From positions 558,001 to 622,000 of the forward strand of contig LR134135.1 of assembly GCA_900635465.1 (NCBI GenBank): a stretch of 64,000 nt of DNA. Reading direction: 5' to 3'. The position numbers and the translations under genes were made by a program. Under the pieces are notes generated by a model that saw nothing but the letters and a program-made list of their open reading frames with translations, was not told the DNA's origin and did not search any database. Positions within the stretch are counted from its first letter, which is position 1; each line of letters begins with the position of its first letter. Shown here piece after piece: positions 19,006-30,840 of this stretch. The stretch is from Lelliottia amnigena. GTDB taxonomy: Bacteria; Pseudomonadota; Gammaproteobacteria; Enterobacterales; Enterobacteriaceae.

Positions 19006-20595
19006 ATGACGTTGTCCCCTTATCTGCAAGAGGTGGCGAAGCGCCGTACTTTTGCCATTATCTCTCACCCGGATGCCGGTAAAACGACCATCACCGAAAA
19101 GGTGCTTTTATTCGGACAGGCGATTCAAACTGCCGGTACGGTAAAAGGCCGTGGTTCAAGCCAGCACGCGAAATCGGACTGGATGGAGATGGAAAAGCAG
19201 CGTGGTATTTCGATCACCACGTCCGTGATGCAGTTTCCGTATCACGACTGCCTGGTGAACCTGCTGGACACCCCGGGCCACGAAGACTTCTCTGAAGATA
19301 CCTACCGTACCTTGACGGCGGTTGACTGCTGTTTGATGGTGATCGACGCCGCAAAAGGTGTAGAAGATCGTACCCGTAAGCTGATGGAAGTCACCCGTCT
19401 GCGCGACACGCCGATCCTCACGTTTATGAACAAACTTGACCGTGACATCCGTGACCCGATGGAAGTGATGGACGAAGTAGAGCGTGAGCTGAAAATCGCC
19501 TGCGCACCTATCACCTGGCCGATTGGCTGCGGCAAGCTGTTTAAGGGCGTTTACCACCTCTATAAAGACGAAGTGTATCTCTACCAGACCGGTAAAGGTC
19601 ACACCATTCAGGAAGTCCGCATCGTAAAAGGTTTGGATAATCCTGAACTGGAAACGGCCGTCGGCGAAGAGCTGGCGGTGCAGCTGCGCGATGAGCTGGA
19701 GCTAGTGAAAGGCGCGTCGCACGAATTTGACCACGAGCTATTCCTGGCCGGTGAAATCACGCCTGTCTTCTTTGGTACTGCGCTGGGTAACTTCGGCGTT
19801 GACCATATGCTCGACGGTTTGATCGAGTGGGCACCGCAGCCGATGCCGCGTAAAACCGACACCCGTCTGGTTGAAGCTGCTGAAGAGAAGTTCACCGGTT
19901 TTGTCTTTAAGATTCAGGCCAACATGGACCCGAAACACCGCGACCGCGTGGCGTTCCTGCGTGTGGTCTCAGGCAAGTACGAAAAAGGCATGAAGCTGCG
20001 CCAGGTGCGTATCGGCAAAGACGTGGTTATCTCCGACGCGTTGACCTTCATGGCCGGTGACCGTTCTCATGTTGAAGAGGCCTATCCGGGCGACATCATT
20101 GGTCTGCATAACCACGGCACCATCCAGATCGGCGATACGTTCACCCAGGGCGAAATGATGAAGTTTACGGGTATCCCGAACTTCGCCCCGGAACTGTTCC
20201 GCCGTATTCGCCTGCGCGATCCGCTCAAGCAAAAACAGCTGCTGAAAGGTCTGGTTCAGCTCTCCGAAGAGGGTGCGGTGCAAGTCTTCCGTCCTATTTC
20301 GAACAACGATCTCATCGTGGGCGCTGTGGGTGTGCTTCAGTTTGACGTGGTCGTTGCACGTCTGAAAAGCGAGTACAACGTTGAGGCGATTTACGAATCG
20401 GTGAACGTTGCCACCGCACGCTGGGTTGAATGTTCTGACGTGAAAAAATTCGAAGAATTTAAGCGTAAGAATGAAATCCAGCTGGCACTGGATGGTGGTG
20501 ATAACCTCACCTACATCGCGCCGACCATGGTTAACCTGAACCTCACTCAGGAGCGTTACCCGGACGTTCAGTTCCGTAAAACGCGCGAGCACTAA
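19006..20595 (+). CDS. prfC: Peptide chain release factor 3
   Basis: Translational GTPase that removes RF1/RF2 from terminated ribosomes. The 529 residues match E. coli RF3. G-domain motifs: [13 protein letters not shown] (G1), RGISITTSV (G2), [11 protein letters not shown] (G3) and NKLD (G4). The beta-barrel domains II and III follow. It has its own 91-nt leader after yjjG and a strong terminator. Confidence 0.98.
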   Translation: MTLSPYLQEVAKRRTFAIISHPDAGKTTITEKVLLFGQAIQTAGTVKGRGSSQHAKSDWMEMEKQRGISITTSVMQFPYHDCLVNLLDTPGHEDFSEDTYRTLTAVDCCLMVIDAAKGVEDRTRKLMEVTRLRDTPILTFMNKLDRDIRDPMEVMDEVERELKIACAPITWPIGCGKLFKGVYHLYKDEVYLYQTGKGHTIQEVRIVKGLDNPELETAVGEELAVQLRDELELVKGASHEFDHELFLAGEITPVFFGTALGNFGVDHMLDGLIEWAPQPMPRKTDTRLVEAAEEKFTGFVFKIQANMDPKHRDRVAFLRVVSGKYEKGMKLRQVRIGKDVVISDALTFMAGDRSHVEEAYPGDIIGLHNHGTIQIGDTFTQGEMMKFTGIPNFAPELFRRIRLRDPLKQKQLLKGLVQLSEEGAVQVFRPISNNDLIVGAVGVLQFDVVVARLKSEYNVEAIYESVNVATARWVECSDVKKFEEFKRKNEIQLALDGGDNLTYIAPTMVNLNLTQERYPDVQFRKTREH

Positions 20596-20604
20596 TCCCA
20601 TCTC

Positions 20605-20628
20605 AGAGCGCGGCGATCGCCGCGCTCT
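20605..20628 (+). terminator. prfC terminator
   Basis: AGAGCGCGGC, loop GATC, GCCGCGCTCT: a perfect 10-bp GC-rich stem followed by TCTTAATT, 9 nt after the prfC stop. Confidence 0.85.
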
Positions 20629-20727
20629 TCTTAATTCCCTGCTTTATTAATCCCTTGCGGAATTTTCTTAATTCATCGCATTTTCATCTCTATCGCTCAT
20701 TATTTCGCCGTTTCTGAAAGCAGCCCT

Positions 20728-20750
20728 CAAATTGTGATCTATATTTAACT
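20728..20750 (+). promoter_or_regulatory. Stationary-phase (sigma-S) promoter of osmY
   Basis: ATTGTGATCTATATTTAA (20731-20748) recalls the E. coli osmY core promoter, with the extended -10 C-TATATT at 20739-20745 and the TGTGATC element just upstream. It predicts growth-phase and osmotic induction and a 5' leader of roughly 150 nt; no other signal is seen in 20629-20898. Confidence 0.8.
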
Positions 20751-20898
20751 CAGTGTTTAGCACCGGGCGCGGATGAAAGCTCTGTTCAATGCGTGTTGAT
20801 AAGTCTCTCATCCCGACCGTGTGTTTAATCGCAAAATTAATAACTAGTTCAAGGGATGTTTGACGCTCAAATTACGAGCAAACTACAGGAATACATCG

Positions 20899-21516
20899 AT
20901 GAATATGACAAGACTGAAGATTTCTAAAACTTTGCTGGCAGTCACTTTGGGTAGCATCCTGGTAAGCGGTTCTGCACTGGCAGAAACCACCGCCACGGAC
21001 AAAGCGCAATCCACCGCTGATTCCGCAGGGCAAAAAATCGATAGCTCTATGAATAAAGTCGGTAATTTCATGGATGACAGCTCTATCACAGCAAAAGTGA
21101 AAGCCGCTCTGGTGGATGATGAAAACATCAAGAGCACCGACATCTCCGTGAAAACGGATAAAAAAGTGGTCACGTTAAGTGGCTTTGTCGAAAGCCAGGC
21201 GCAAGCTGAACAAGCGGTCACCGTGGCGAAAGGCGTTGAGGGTGTCACCTCAGTCAGCGATAAACTGCACGTTCGTGATGCCAAAGATCAGTCAGTGAAA
21301 GGCTATGCAGGCGATACGGCAACCACTAGCGAAATCAAAGCTAAACTATTAGCAGATGACATCGTGCCGTCACGTAAAGTGAAAGTGGAAACCACCGATG
21401 GAGTGGTGCAGCTCTCCGGTACGGTTGATTCACAGGCGCAGGTTGAGCGTGCCGAAACTATCGCTAAAGCCGTTGATGGCGTGAAAAGCGTTAAAAACGA
21501 TCTGAAAGCGAAATAA
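20899..21516 (+). CDS. osmY: Periplasmic osmotically inducible protein OsmY
   Basis: Periplasmic chaperone-like protein, 205 residues. A signal peptide (about 1-29, ending VSGSALA-ET) is followed by a low-complexity linker and two BON domains (about 60-125 and 140-205), each with the repeated pattern of KAKLL/KAAL...D..V.L.G.V.SQAQ..RA...A..V.GV..V.. that suggests membrane or glucan association. The ATG at 20899 follows AGGAA and gives the N-terminus [13 protein letters not shown] seen in E. coli; the upstream in-frame ATG at 20860 is not needed. Confidence 0.95.
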   Translation: MNMTRLKISKTLLAVTLGSILVSGSALAETTATDKAQSTADSAGQKIDSSMNKVGNFMDDSSITAKVKAALVDDENIKSTDISVKTDKKVVTLSGFVESQAQAEQAVTVAKGVEGVTSVSDKLHVRDAKDQSVKGYAGDTATTSEIKAKLLADDIVPSRKVKVETTDGVVQLSGTVDSQAQVERAETIAKAVDGVKSVKNDLKAK

Positions 21517-21599
21517 AAACGACATTTGGCTGAACGCTGGTGGGCGTCCTGAGCGCCCACATTAAGCGGCCGATATTAACTATGGTAAAGGAGAGTTCT

Positions 21600-21761
21600 A
21601 TGTTTCGTTGGGGCATCATATTTCTGGTTATCGCGTTAATTGCCGCCGCTCTGGGCTTTGGTGGTTTGGCGGGTACAGCAGCTGGCGCGGCAAAAATTGT
21701 CTTCGTCGTCGGTATTATCCTGTTCCTGGTCAGCCTGTTTACTGGACGTCGTCGTCCCTAG
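21600..21761 (+). CDS. ytjA: YtjA, small DUF1328 membrane protein
   Basis: A 53-residue, two-helix inner-membrane protein of unknown function, almost identical to E. coli YtjA ([20 protein letters not shown] through [11 protein letters not shown]). GGAGAG precedes the ATG at 21600. It lies 83 nt after osmY and is probably co-expressed under stress. Confidence 0.92.
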
Positions 21762-21812
21762 CTGAGCGCAACAAGCCCGTCGATACGCGAAGCGACATCG
21801 ACACTCACATCC

Positions 21813-21839
21813 AAAGCCAGTCCTTGTGACTGGCTTTTT
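21813..21839 (+). terminator. osmY-ytjA terminator
   Basis: AAAGCCAGTC, loop CTTGT, GACTGGCTTT and further T residues: a 10-bp stem with a T5 tail. Confidence 0.88.
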
Positions 21840-21909
21840 CTGGTTTGAGTAAGGGGTATAGAATGCGCTACTGTGTCCTTACGATAAAAATCAGAACAGG
21901 AATGCAGCA

Positions 21910-22981
21910 GTGGGGCAGAGAATTCCCGTTACGCTTGGCAATATTGCGCCGTTAGCGTTAAAACCCTTTCGTCCCCGGTCAGCTCGCGATAGTGTGTGAA
22001 GGCGGTGGGCAGCGGGGCATCTTCACAGCTGGCGTGCTGGATGAGTTCATGCGCGCGCAATTTAACCCGTTCGATCAATTTTTCGGGACGTCCGCCGGCG
22101 CGCAGAATCTTTCCGCCTACGTCTGCAACCAGCCTGGTTACGCCCGCAAAGTGATCATGCGCTACACCACTTCACGCGATTTTTTTAATCCGATTCGCTT
22201 TGTCCGCGGCGGCAACCTTATCGATCTCGACTGGCTGTTAGATGCCACTTCCAGCAAGATGCCGCTGGCGATGGATACTGCTGCGCGCCTGTTCGATACG
22301 GGCAAAGAGTTTTGGATGTGCGCCAGCCGGGGCGACGACTACACGCCGGGCTATTTCTCGCCGCAAAAGGAGAACTGGCTGGATATTATTCGTGCCTCCA
22401 GCGCGATTCCCGGCTTTTACCGTACTGCCGCGGCGCTGGATGGTATTCAGTATCTTGATGGCGGGATCAGCGATGCGGTCCCGGTTCAGGAAGCCGCTCG
22501 TCGCGGCGCGAAAACGATCGTCGTGATCCGCACCGTGCCGTCGCAGATGTACTACACCCCGCAGTGGTTTAAACGGATGGAGCGCTGGCTGGGCGACAGC
22601 AGCCTGCAGTCGCTGGTGAACATTGCGCATCAGCATGAATCCAGTTACAGCGCGATGCAGCGTTTTATCGAGAAACCGCCCGGCAAGCTGCGGATTTTTG
22701 AGATCTATCCGCCAAAACCGCTCCTGAGTATGGCGCTGGGAAGCCGTCTGCCATCCCTTCGCGATGATTACAAAACAGGGCGACTTTGCGGGCGCTATTT
22801 CCTGGCAACGGTCGGGAAAATGCTGGCTGAGCAATCCCCGATACGGCGCCATAAACGGATCATCACGCCGCCAACGTTAGTGGTTCCGCCTGCTGCTGTC
22901 GCGAATGATGTTGTGGCAACGCCGCTGATTGACGCTCCACATGCTAACGACACCACTTTCGATAACGAGGATCTGGCGTGA
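21910..22981 (+). CDS. yjjU: Patatin-like phospholipase YjjU, frameshifted as read
   Basis: Predicted lipid acyl hydrolase of the patatin family. The motifs are GGGQRG (oxyanion hole), GTSAG (nucleophile Ser) and DGG (catalytic Asp), a Ser-Asp dyad. The native GTG start at 21910 encodes MGQRIPVTLGNIAPLAL as in E. coli, but that frame stops near 21998. Dropping one C from the C4 run at 21973-21976 joins it to VCEGGGQRGIFTAGVLDEF and gives 356 residues (E. coli 357). As read, only an internal GTG at 21992 would be used, losing 27 residues. It overlaps yjjV by 4 nt. Confidence 0.9.
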
Positions 22982-23760
22982 CTTTCCGCTTTGTTGATAC
23001 CCATTGCCACTTTGATTTTCCACCGTTTACCGGTGATGAAGCGCAAAGTATTCAGCAAGCAGCGGGCGCAGGTGTTCAGGCGATAATCGTCCCGGCGATC
23101 GAAGCTGCACATTTCGATCGGGTACTCGATCTGGCCAGAATGCACACAGCGCTGTACGCCGCGTTGGGTCTGCATCCGATTGTGATCGAAAAGCATCTGG
23201 ACGCACACATTGATGTGCTTGACGACAAACTGCGATCCGGGAGCGAGAAACTGGTGGCGATAGGGGAGATCGGCCTGGATCTGTACCGTGAGGATCCGCA
23301 GTTCGAACGCCAGCAGACGATCCTGGATGCCCAGCTGAAACTGGCCAAACGGCATGATTTACCGGTGATTCTGCATTCGCGACGCACCCACGATAAGCTG
23401 GCGATGCACCTCAAACGCCACGATCTCCCGCGAACCGGCGTGGTGCATGGGTTTGCCGGAAGCCTTCAGCAGGCACAGCGTTTTATTGCGCTGGGTTATA
23501 AAATCGGTGTGGGCGGGACGATCACCTATCCGCGCGCCAGTAAAACCCGCGATGTGATGACGCAATTGCCGCTTTCATCGTTGCTTCTGGAAACTGACGC
23601 GCCGGATATGCCCCTCAATGGTTTTCAGGGAGAACCTAACCGTCCGGAGCAGGCCGCGCGCGTCTTTACGACATTATGCGAGCTCCGCAACGAGCCAGCA
23701 GACGTTATCGCTGATGCGCTGTTACGCAATACTCACGATCTCTTTGGGATCACTCTATAA
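22978..23760 (+). CDS. yjjV: TatD-family metal-dependent hydrolase YjjV
   Basis: Amidohydrolase-fold protein of the TatD DNase group, 260 residues. Metal ligands are visible: DTHCHFD at the N-terminus, GEIGLDL (Glu), ILHSRR and VVHGF (His), and LLETDAPD (Asp). The GTG start overlaps the yjjU stop (GTGA), so the two are coupled. Characterised relatives have nuclease or D-aminoacyl-tRNA deacylase activity; the actual substrate here is unknown. Its end overlaps yjjW by 6 nt tail to tail. Confidence 0.92.
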   Translation: MTFRFVDTHCHFDFPPFTGDEAQSIQQAAGAGVQAIIVPAIEAAHFDRVLDLARMHTALYAALGLHPIVIEKHLDAHIDVLDDKLRSGSEKLVAIGEIGLDLYREDPQFERQQTILDAQLKLAKRHDLPVILHSRRTHDKLAMHLKRHDLPRTGVVHGFAGSLQQAQRFIALGYKIGVGGTITYPRASKTRDVMTQLPLSSLLLETDAPDMPLNGFQGEPNRPEQAARVFTTLCELRNEPADVIADALLRNTHDLFGITL

Positions 23761-24615
23761 ATAGAGCGCTGGGCGGATCACCGTGATCCGATGCTTTTCT
23801 AATGCCAGCGCCAGCGGTTCCACATCGTCCGCCGTGGCGCTACGCCACGATGCCGCTTCGCCATACACGCCGTGTGCATGAAACGCGTTGATTCGCACCG
23901 GGACAGAACCCAGCGATCGGATAAAGGCCGTCAAAGCACCCAGATGTTCCAGATAATCACAACGATCGGGGATTACCAGCAGGCGTAGCTCGGCTAATCG
24001 CTGGTGTTGAGCCAGCCAGCGGAGGCTGTGTTTGATCTGCGGATTCTCGCGCCCGGTCAGAAAACGATGATGCTCATTGTTCCAGGCTTTCAGATCCAGC
24101 ATCGCGCCATCAAAAACCGGAAGCAGTTTTTGCCAGCCGGTTTCACTCAGTAAGCCGTTGCTGTCGACCAGACAGGTGAGATGCTTCAGCGAGGCGTCGG
24201 CTTTGACGGCGCTAAACAGCGCCACCAAAAACGGCAGTTGAGTCGTCGCTTCCCCGCCGCTGACGGTGATCCCTTCGATAAAGGGCGCCACTTTACGGAT
24301 TTGCCCCATCACGTCCTCAACGCTTAAGCGCTGCGCCATGGGCGTGGCCTGCTGCGGACACACGTGCAAACAGGTATCACATTTCTGACAGTCGCTCTCC
24401 TGCCACCAGACCCGTCCGGCCTGAATGTTCAGCGCATCGTGCGGGCAATGGAGGACGCAGTCACCGCAGTCATTGCAGCGGCCTATCGTCCACGGGTTGT
24501 GGCAGGTTTTGCAGCGCAGGTTGCAGCCCTGCAGGAACAGAGCCAGGCGGCTGCCCGGCCCATCCACGCAGGAGAAGGGAATAACCTGACTAACTAAAGC
24601 GCATCTGCTGTTCAT
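23755..24615 (-). CDS. yjjW: YjjW, glycyl-radical enzyme activase
   Basis: Radical-SAM protein of 286 residues predicted to install the glycyl radical on YjjI. The radical-SAM motif is [10 protein letters not shown] (C-x3-C-x2-C) near residue 30. It is followed by two ferredoxin-type 4Fe-4S clusters ([11 protein letters not shown] and [11 protein letters not shown]), the architecture of activases for GRE families beyond PflA. The SAM-binding motif VSGGEATTQ is present. It overlaps the yjjI end by 26 nt. Confidence 0.93.
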   Translation of the reverse strand: MNSRCALVSQVIPFSCVDGPGSRLALFLQGCNLRCKTCHNPWTIGRCNDCGDCVLHCPHDALNIQAGRVWWQESDCQKCDTCLHVCPQQATPMAQRLSVEDVMGQIRKVAPFIEGITVSGGEATTQLPFLVALFSAVKADASLKHLTCLVDSNGLLSETGWQKLLPVFDGAMLDLKAWNNEHHRFLTGRENPQIKHSLRWLAQHQRLAELRLLVIPDRCDYLEHLGALTAFIRSLGSVPVRINAFHAHGVYGEAASWRSATADDVEPLALALEKHRITVIRPALYL

Positions 24616-26137
24616 GGCTTATCACGCGTGGCTGACGTTCAAGGATACGGGTATTGCGCGCAGCCTCTTCGCCAAGCCAGGTGGTATTGGTGCGTGAACC
24701 TTCGGCGCGATATTTTTCCAGATCCGACAGACGCACCATATAGCCCGTGACGCGCACCAGATCGTTTCCGGCAACGTTAGCGGTGAACTCGCGCATTCCG
24801 GCATTAAACGCGCCGAGACACAGCTGAACAACCGCCTGCGGGTTACGTTTGATGGTTTCGTCCAGCGTCAAAATATCGCTGATCCCGGAAGGATAGTGTT
24901 TATGATGCGGCGCGACGGCGAGCAAATGGCTGATCGGATCGGGCTCATCGCCGTACGGCAATCGTGCCCCCGGCGTGGTGCCGGAATCAGAGCTGATGCC
25001 AGACTGGGCGTGCAGCATGGCGCGCTGCTTCCAGCCATGTTTTACCAGCGTATTCTCAACAAAGTGGGCGAGCTGTTCGCTGATGCGATAGCCCAGCGCA
25101 TTGGCTTGCTCATCTTTCCCGTAACGGCCAGGGTGGCCCGATTTCTCACACAGCACATTTACCGCTTCTGCCAGACCGTACATGCCAAACATCGGCACAA
25201 AACGATCGGCATCAATCAGCCCCTCTTTCACCAGGAAGCTATTCTCAAAGAAGCCGGATTGCTGATACAGGAAATCACAGCGGGTATCGATGATGGCGAT
25301 CTGCTGCTGGCAGTAATGCGGCAGCGTGCGGTCGAAGAAATCCTCTGCGGACTCGCTGTGTTCGGCGATGGCCTTCAGATTCAGACGTACCAGGGTGCTG
25401 CCACCGCCAGCCAACGGCAGCGAGTTGTAGCAACTCACGACGCCAAAACGACCTTTTGTGAAAATTCTATCATTCATCGGGCCATTAGAAATATGCGGTT
25501 TACTGCACTCACAAATATTTTTAGCGACTTCAAGTAGCAGATCGTCGGGCGTAATTTTCGGGTCATAAATAAAGGTGAAATTCGGCGCGACCTGCTTCAG
25601 TTCTGCATCTGCGCATAAAATGGCGCGTGCCACAGGCGAATCTTCCGGGCCGATATTGGCATGCATAAAGGCGTCAGGCAGCGTTCTGTCCAGGTAACGC
25701 CAGAAACGTTTTATTCTGCTTTCGATTTCCTCTTGTGTTAGAATTCTAACATAAGGTTGTAGCAGCGCATCGAGATGGCCCAGAAACACCGGCATCGATG
25801 TGACGGAAGGAACATGGTGATAAAGAATGGTCAGCAGCGAAAGCGCGTCATCAAGATCTTTTGCGCCTTCGAGCTCCAGCCATTCTGACCCGTTCGCCAG
25901 AAATTTGGCGTAATCAGGCAGAACGTAGCGCGGTTTGAAAGGCGCATGGCCTTCAAACATATCGCAGATAAACCCGTCGTCCAGCGCTGAACGCGCCGCG
26001 GGTGGCAGACCGGGATAGGGCAGATTGTTTTCCGCTTCCAGCGCCAGAAAATGGCGTTTTTGCTCAGGCGTCAGTACCGGGCTTGTCACAATTTGCTGGC
26101 AACGTTGTTGCATAGCATCGAGACCAGAGGTGGACAT
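24590..26137 (-). CDS. yjjI: YjjI, glycine-radical enzyme of unknown substrate (DUF3029)
   Basis: A 515-residue glycyl-radical enzyme relative, shorter than PFL-type enzymes. The C-terminal radical loop reads RVTGYMVRL, matching the RVSGY glycine loop. The presumed thiyl cysteine lies in [23 protein letters not shown] second Cys cluster ([11 protein letters not shown]) precedes it. Reaction and substrate are not known. Cotranscribed with its activase YjjW by overlap, divergent from deoC. Function is presumably anaerobic because glycyl radicals are oxygen-sensitive. Confidence 0.92.
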   Translation of the reverse strand: MSTSGLDAMQQRCQQIVTSPVLTPEQKRHFLALEAENNLPYPGLPPAARSALDDGFICDMFEGHAPFKPRYVLPDYAKFLANGSEWLELEGAKDLDDALSLLTILYHHVPSVTSMPVFLGHLDALLQPYVRILTQEEIESRIKRFWRYLDRTLPDAFMHANIGPEDSPVARAILCADAELKQVAPNFTFIYDPKITPDDLLLEVAKNICECSKPHISNGPMNDRIFTKGRFGVVSCYNSLPLAGGGSTLVRLNLKAIAEHSESAEDFFDRTLPHYCQQQIAIIDTRCDFLYQQSGFFENSFLVKEGLIDADRFVPMFGMYGLAEAVNVLCEKSGHPGRYGKDEQANALGYRISEQLAHFVENTLVKHGWKQRAMLHAQSGISSDSGTTPGARLPYGDEPDPISHLLAVAPHHKHYPSGISDILTLDETIKRNPQAVVQLCLGAFNAGMREFTANVAGNDLVRVTGYMVRLSDLEKYRAEGSRTNTTWLGEEAARNTRILERQPRVISHEQQMRFS

Positions 26138-26259
26138 AGTCGCTTCCTTATTATTCTGCGGATGATGGGCCGATTGTAGGAAGTCATTACGCTGAAGCTA
26201 TTGATCAGAAGCGGGTGATTGCTGCTTTAGTCAGCAGATTCAGGACTGAAATTTGAAGT

Positions 26260-26353
26260 AGATCTCATTACAGTAATGCAAATTTGTATGCAGTTTTCAT
26301 TAACTGTGATGAATGTCGAAGTGTGAGTGCGGGTGAATGTTAGAATACTCACA
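26260..26353 (+). promoter_or_regulatory. deoP2-type control region: CRP, CytR and DeoR sites
   Basis: The layout parallels E. coli deoP2. A distal CRP-like site (about 26260-26282, ATTACAGTAATGCAAA) and a proximal one (about 26302-26324, AACTGTGATGAATG...GTGTG) bracket the interval where CytR binds. The -10 TAGAAT (26341-26346) lies within a DeoR-type box TGTTAGAATACTCACA (26338-26353). Individual site borders are by eye. Confidence 0.75.
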
Positions 26354-26399
26354 TACCCGCAAGGTGAAAAATTATACGGCGATGCCGTTGGAGATTGTT

Positions 26400-27179
26400 A
26401 TGACTGATTTAACCGCAAGCAGCCTGCGCGCGTTGAAACTGATGGACCTGACTACCCTGAACGATGACGACACGAATGAGAAAGTGATCGCGCTGTGTCA
26501 TCAGGCGAAAACGCCAGTGGGCAACACCGCCGCTGTCTGCATTTACCCACGTTTTATCCCCATTGCACGTAAAACGCTGAACGCGCAGGGCACGCCTGAA
26601 GTGCGCATCGCGACCGTAACCAACTTCCCACATGGCAATGACGATATCGATATCGCGCTGGCAGAAACACGTGCAGCGATTGCTTACGGTGCGGATGAAG
26701 TTGACGTAGTGTTCCCTTACCGTGCGCTGATCGCAGGTAACGAGCAGGTCGGTTTTGATCTGGTGAAAGCCTGTAAAGACGCCTGTGCGGCGGCAAATGT
26801 TCTGCTGAAAGTGATCATCGAAACCGGTGAACTGAAAGAAGAAGCGTTGATTCGTAAAGCGTCTGAAATTTCTATCAAAGCCGGTGCAGATTTCATCAAA
26901 ACGTCCACCGGTAAAGTACCGGTCAACGCCACGCCAGAAAGCGCACGCATCATGATGGAAGTGATTCGCGATATGGGCGTGTCTAAAACCGTTGGCTTTA
27001 AACCTGCGGGCGGCGTTCGCACTGCCGAAGACGCGCAGCAGTTCCTGGCGATCGCTGACGATCTGTTCGGCGCAGACTGGGCCGATTCACGCCACTATCG
27101 TTTTGGCGCTTCCAGCCTGCTGGCTAGCCTGTTGAAAACGCTGGGTCACGGCGACGGTAAGAGCGCAAGCGGCTACTAA
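26400..27179 (+). CDS. deoC: Deoxyribose-phosphate aldolase
   Basis: Class I aldolase cleaving 2-deoxyribose-5-phosphate to glyceraldehyde-3-phosphate and acetaldehyde. The 259 residues equal E. coli DeoC from [16 protein letters not shown]. The Schiff-base lysine lies in FIKTSTGK and the helper Lys in [10 protein letters not shown]. The ATG at 26400 follows GGAG; the in-frame ATG at 26337 overlaps the -10/DeoR box and is rejected. First gene of deoCABD. Confidence 0.98.
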   Translation: MTDLTASSLRALKLMDLTTLNDDDTNEKVIALCHQAKTPVGNTAAVCIYPRFIPIARKTLNAQGTPEVRIATVTNFPHGNDDIDIALAETRAAIAYGADEVDVVFPYRALIAGNEQVGFDLVKACKDACAAANVLLKVIIETGELKEEALIRKASEISIKAGADFIKTSTGKVPVNATPESARIMMEVIRDMGVSKTVGFKPAGGVRTAEDAQQFLAIADDLFGADWADSRHYRFGASSLLASLLKTLGHGDGKSASGY

Positions 27180-27188
27180 TATCACTCC

Positions 27189-27211
27189 TGCGGCGATAGT
27201 GTTTCGCCGCA
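27189..27211 (+). other. Intercistronic hairpin deoC-deoA
   Basis: TGCGGCGA, 7-nt loop, TCGCCGCA, with no T tract. It could stabilise the upstream mRNA or partly attenuate read-through. Confidence 0.6.
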
Positions 27212-27236
27212 TTTAACCTGATTCCTGGGGGCTACT

Positions 27237-28559
27237 TTGTTTCTCGCACAAGAAATTATTCGTAAAAAACGTGATGGTCATGCATTAAGCGATGAAGAAA
27301 TCCGTTTCTTTATCAACGGTATTCGCGACAACACCATCTCAGAAGGGCAAATTGCTGCCCTGGCGATGACCATCTTTTTCCACGATATGTCGATGCCGGA
27401 ACGTGTATCGCTGACCATGGCGATGCGGGATTCAGGTAGCGTTCTGGACTGGAAAAGCCTCAATCTGAACGGCCCGATCGTGGACAAGCACTCCACGGGG
27501 GGCGTAGGCGATGTCACCTCTCTAATGCTTGGCCCAATGGTCGCCGCATGCGGCGGCTACATCCCAATGATCTCCGGGCGCGGCCTCGGTCACACGGGCG
27601 GTACGCTCGACAAACTGGAAGCCATTCCGGGCTTCGATATCTTCCCGAACGACACGCGTTTTCGCGAAATTATTAAAGACGTTGGTGTGGCGATTATCGG
27701 CCAGACCAGCTCTCTGGCTCCAGCGGACAAGCGTTTTTACGCAACCCGCGACATCACCGCGACGGTTGATTCCATCCCGCTGATTACGGCTTCTATCCTG
27801 GCCAAAAAACTGGCCGAAGGGCTGGATGCGTTGGTGATGGACGTGAAAGTGGGCAGCGGTGCATTTATGCCGACATTTGAACTCTCTGCGGCACTGGCTG
27901 AAGCGATTGTTGGCGTTTCCAACGGCGCGGGTGTGCGCACCACGGCATTGCTGACGGACATGAATCAGGTGCTGGCGTCGAGTGCCGGTAACGCGGTTGA
28001 AGTCCGCGAGGCGGTGCAGTTCCTGACGGGCGAATACCGTAACCCGCGTCTGTTCGACGTCACCATGGCGCTGTGCGTTGAAATGCTGATTTCCGGCAAG
28101 CTGGCCAAAGACGACACCGAAGCGCGTGCCAAATTGCAAGCCGTGCTGGATAACGGTAAAGCGGCAGAGATCTTTGGCCGTATGGTGGCGGCGCAAAAAG
28201 GCCCGAACGATTTCGTTGAGAACTATGCGAAGTATCTGCCAACCGCCATGCTCAGCAAAGCGGTGTATGCCGATACAGAAGGCTTTGTCAGCGCAATGGA
28301 TACCCGTGCGCTCGGCATGGCAGTGGTCTCGATGGGCGGCGGTCGTCGTCAGGCGTCGGACACTATTGATTACAGCGTTGGCTTTACTGATATGGCGCGT
28401 CTGGGCGACAGCGTTGACGGGCAGCGTCCGCTAGCCGTTATCCATGCGAAAGACGAAAACAGCTGGCAGGAATCGGCGAAAGCGGTGAAAGCGGCCATTA
28501 CGCTTGATGACAAAGCGCCAGAAAGCACACCAACGGTCTATCGTCGTATCACCGATTAG
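27237..28559 (+). CDS. deoA: Thymidine phosphorylase
   Basis: Converts thymidine (or deoxyuridine) plus phosphate to base and 2-deoxyribose-1-phosphate. 440 residues starting at a TTG (L-F-L-A-Q-E), the same rare start as E. coli, with GGGG upstream. The signature KHSTGGVGD (phosphate site) and [16 protein letters not shown] are intact. Second gene of the deo operon. Confidence 0.98.
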   Translation: MFLAQEIIRKKRDGHALSDEEIRFFINGIRDNTISEGQIAALAMTIFFHDMSMPERVSLTMAMRDSGSVLDWKSLNLNGPIVDKHSTGGVGDVTSLMLGPMVAACGGYIPMISGRGLGHTGGTLDKLEAIPGFDIFPNDTRFREIIKDVGVAIIGQTSSLAPADKRFYATRDITATVDSIPLITASILAKKLAEGLDALVMDVKVGSGAFMPTFELSAALAEAIVGVSNGAGVRTTALLTDMNQVLASSAGNAVEVREAVQFLTGEYRNPRLFDVTMALCVEMLISGKLAKDDTEARAKLQAVLDNGKAAEIFGRMVAAQKGPNDFVENYAKYLPTAMLSKAVYADTEGFVSAMDTRALGMAVVSMGGGRRQASDTIDYSVGFTDMARLGDSVDGQRPLAVIHAKDENSWQESAKAVKAAITLDDKAPESTPTVYRRITD

Positions 28560-28575
28560 TCGTATACTGATCTGA

Positions 28576-29835
<1,260 letters not shown>

Positions 29836-29841
29836 TGATTT

Positions 29842-29860
29842 GGGCGGGAGATTCCCGCCC
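29842..29860 (+). other. Intercistronic hairpin deoB-deoD
   Basis: GGGCGGGA, loop GAT, TCCCGCCC: a perfect 8-bp GC stem 6 nt after the deoB stop, without a T run. It may stabilise the deoCAB part of the transcript. Confidence 0.6.
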
Positions 29861-29890
29861 TTCGTACATTTTATTGAAAAGGATAAAACG

Positions 29891-30613
29891 ATGGCTACCC
29901 CACATATTAATGCAGAAATGGGCGATTTCGCGGATGTAGTGCTGATGCCTGGCGATCCGCTGCGCGCTAAGCACATTGCTGAAACTTTCCTCGAAGACGT
30001 ACGCGAAGTGAATAACGTGCGTGGCATGCTGGGCTTCACCGGAACGTACAAAGGCCGCAAAATCTCCGTAATGGGTCACGGCATGGGTATCCCGTCTTGC
30101 TCCATTTACACCAAAGAGCTGATCACCGATTTCGGCGTGAAGAAAATCATTCGCGTGGGTTCTTGCGGTGCTGTGCGCATGGACGTGAAACTGCGTGACG
30201 TGGTTATTGGCATGGGTGCATGCACCGATTCCAAAGTGAACCGTATGCGTTTTAAAGATCACGACTTTGCTGCTATTGCTGACTTCGGTATGGTGCGTAA
30301 TGCGGTAGACGCAGCAAAAGCACTGGGCGTTGACGCGCGCGTCGGTAACATTTTCTCAGCTGACCTGTTCTACTCCCCGGACGGCGGCGAAATGTTCGAC
30401 GTGATGGAAAAGTACGGCATCCTGGGCGTGGAAATGGAAGCGGCTGGCATCTACGGTGTTGCGGCTGAGTTTGGTGCAAAAGCGCTGACCATCTGTACCG
30501 TATCTGACCACATCCGCACGCATGAGCAGACGTCTGCTGCTGAGCGTCAGACCACCTTCAACGACATGATCAAAATCGCGCTGGAATCCGTTCTGCTGGG
30601 CGATAAAGAGTAA
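29891..30613 (+). CDS. deoD: Purine nucleoside phosphorylase
   Basis: Hexameric phosphorylase for purine (deoxy)nucleosides. 240 residues starting [26 protein letters not shown]. The ribose-phosphate site motif [20 protein letters not shown] is intact. Relative to E. coli (239) there is one extra Gly in [10 protein letters not shown] and a changed VRMDVKLRD segment, both in frame. The stop region GATAAAGAGTAA is re-copied in the downstream tandem array. Confidence 0.97.
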   Translation: MATPHINAEMGDFADVVLMPGDPLRAKHIAETFLEDVREVNNVRGMLGFTGTYKGRKISVMGHGMGIPSCSIYTKELITDFGVKKIIRVGSCGAVRMDVKLRDVVIGMGACTDSKVNRMRFKDHDFAAIADFGMVRNAVDAAKALGVDARVGNIFSADLFYSPDGGEMFDVMEKYGILGVEMEAAGIYGVAAEFGAKALTICTVSDHIRTHEQTSAAERQTTFNDMIKIALESVLLGDKE

Positions 30614-30809
30614 ACCTCTCTTTCCTCCTCTCCGTGTGTGAGGATAAAGAGTAAGCCTCTCTTTCCTCCTCTCCGTGTGAGAGGATAAAAAGTAAGTCTC
30701 TCTTTCCTCCCTCTCCGTGTGTGAGGATAAAGAGTAAGCCTCTCTTTCCTCCTTCTCCGTATGGGAGGATAAAAAGTAAGTCTCTCTTTCCTCCCTCTCC
30801 CTGTGGGAG
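30602..30809. repeat. Five-unit tandem repeat that re-copies the deoD stop region
   Basis: Five units of 41, 41, 42, 42 and 42 nt start at 30602, 30643, 30684, 30726 and 30768. Each begins GATAAA(G/A)AGTAA, identical or nearly so to the last codons and stop of deoD, continues with CTCTCTTTCCTCC and ends in an imperfect CTCTCC...GAG hairpin. The first unit includes the real deoD end. Differences alternate (units 2 and 4 AAGCC; units 3 and 5 AAGTC), suggesting expansion by a two-unit step. Confidence 0.92.
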
Positions 30810-30837
30810 AGGGTTGGGGTGAGGGCATCAGACCGCA
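30793..30837. repeat. Dispersed palindromic repeat, copy at deoD-lplA
   Basis: CCCTCTCCCTGTGGGAGAGGG followed by TTGGGGTGAGGGCATCAGAC. Its reverse complement matches 38447-38490 at nearly every position, including the GCGGTCTGATGCCCTCACCCC flank. It fuses with the last tandem unit and lies where E. coli has yjjJ. Confidence 0.85.
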
Positions 30838-30840
30838 CGG

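Noticed and set aside
26337..26399. Longer DeoC with 21 extra N-terminal residues
   Set aside because: The upstream ATG overlaps the -10/DeoR box and the extra residues have no family match; the ATG at 26400 has a Shine-Dalgarno site.
30602..30809. Regular 41-42 nt repeats resembling a CRISPR array
   Set aside because: The units are directly contiguous with no unique spacers, and no cas genes are present. It is a tandem duplication of the deoD end.
30356..30838. Open frame of 160 codons on the minus strand over deoD and its repeats, coding for a repetitive Glu/Arg/Ser peptide
   Set aside because: It is the antisense of the tandem array plus the deoD gene, has no ribosome site and no family support.
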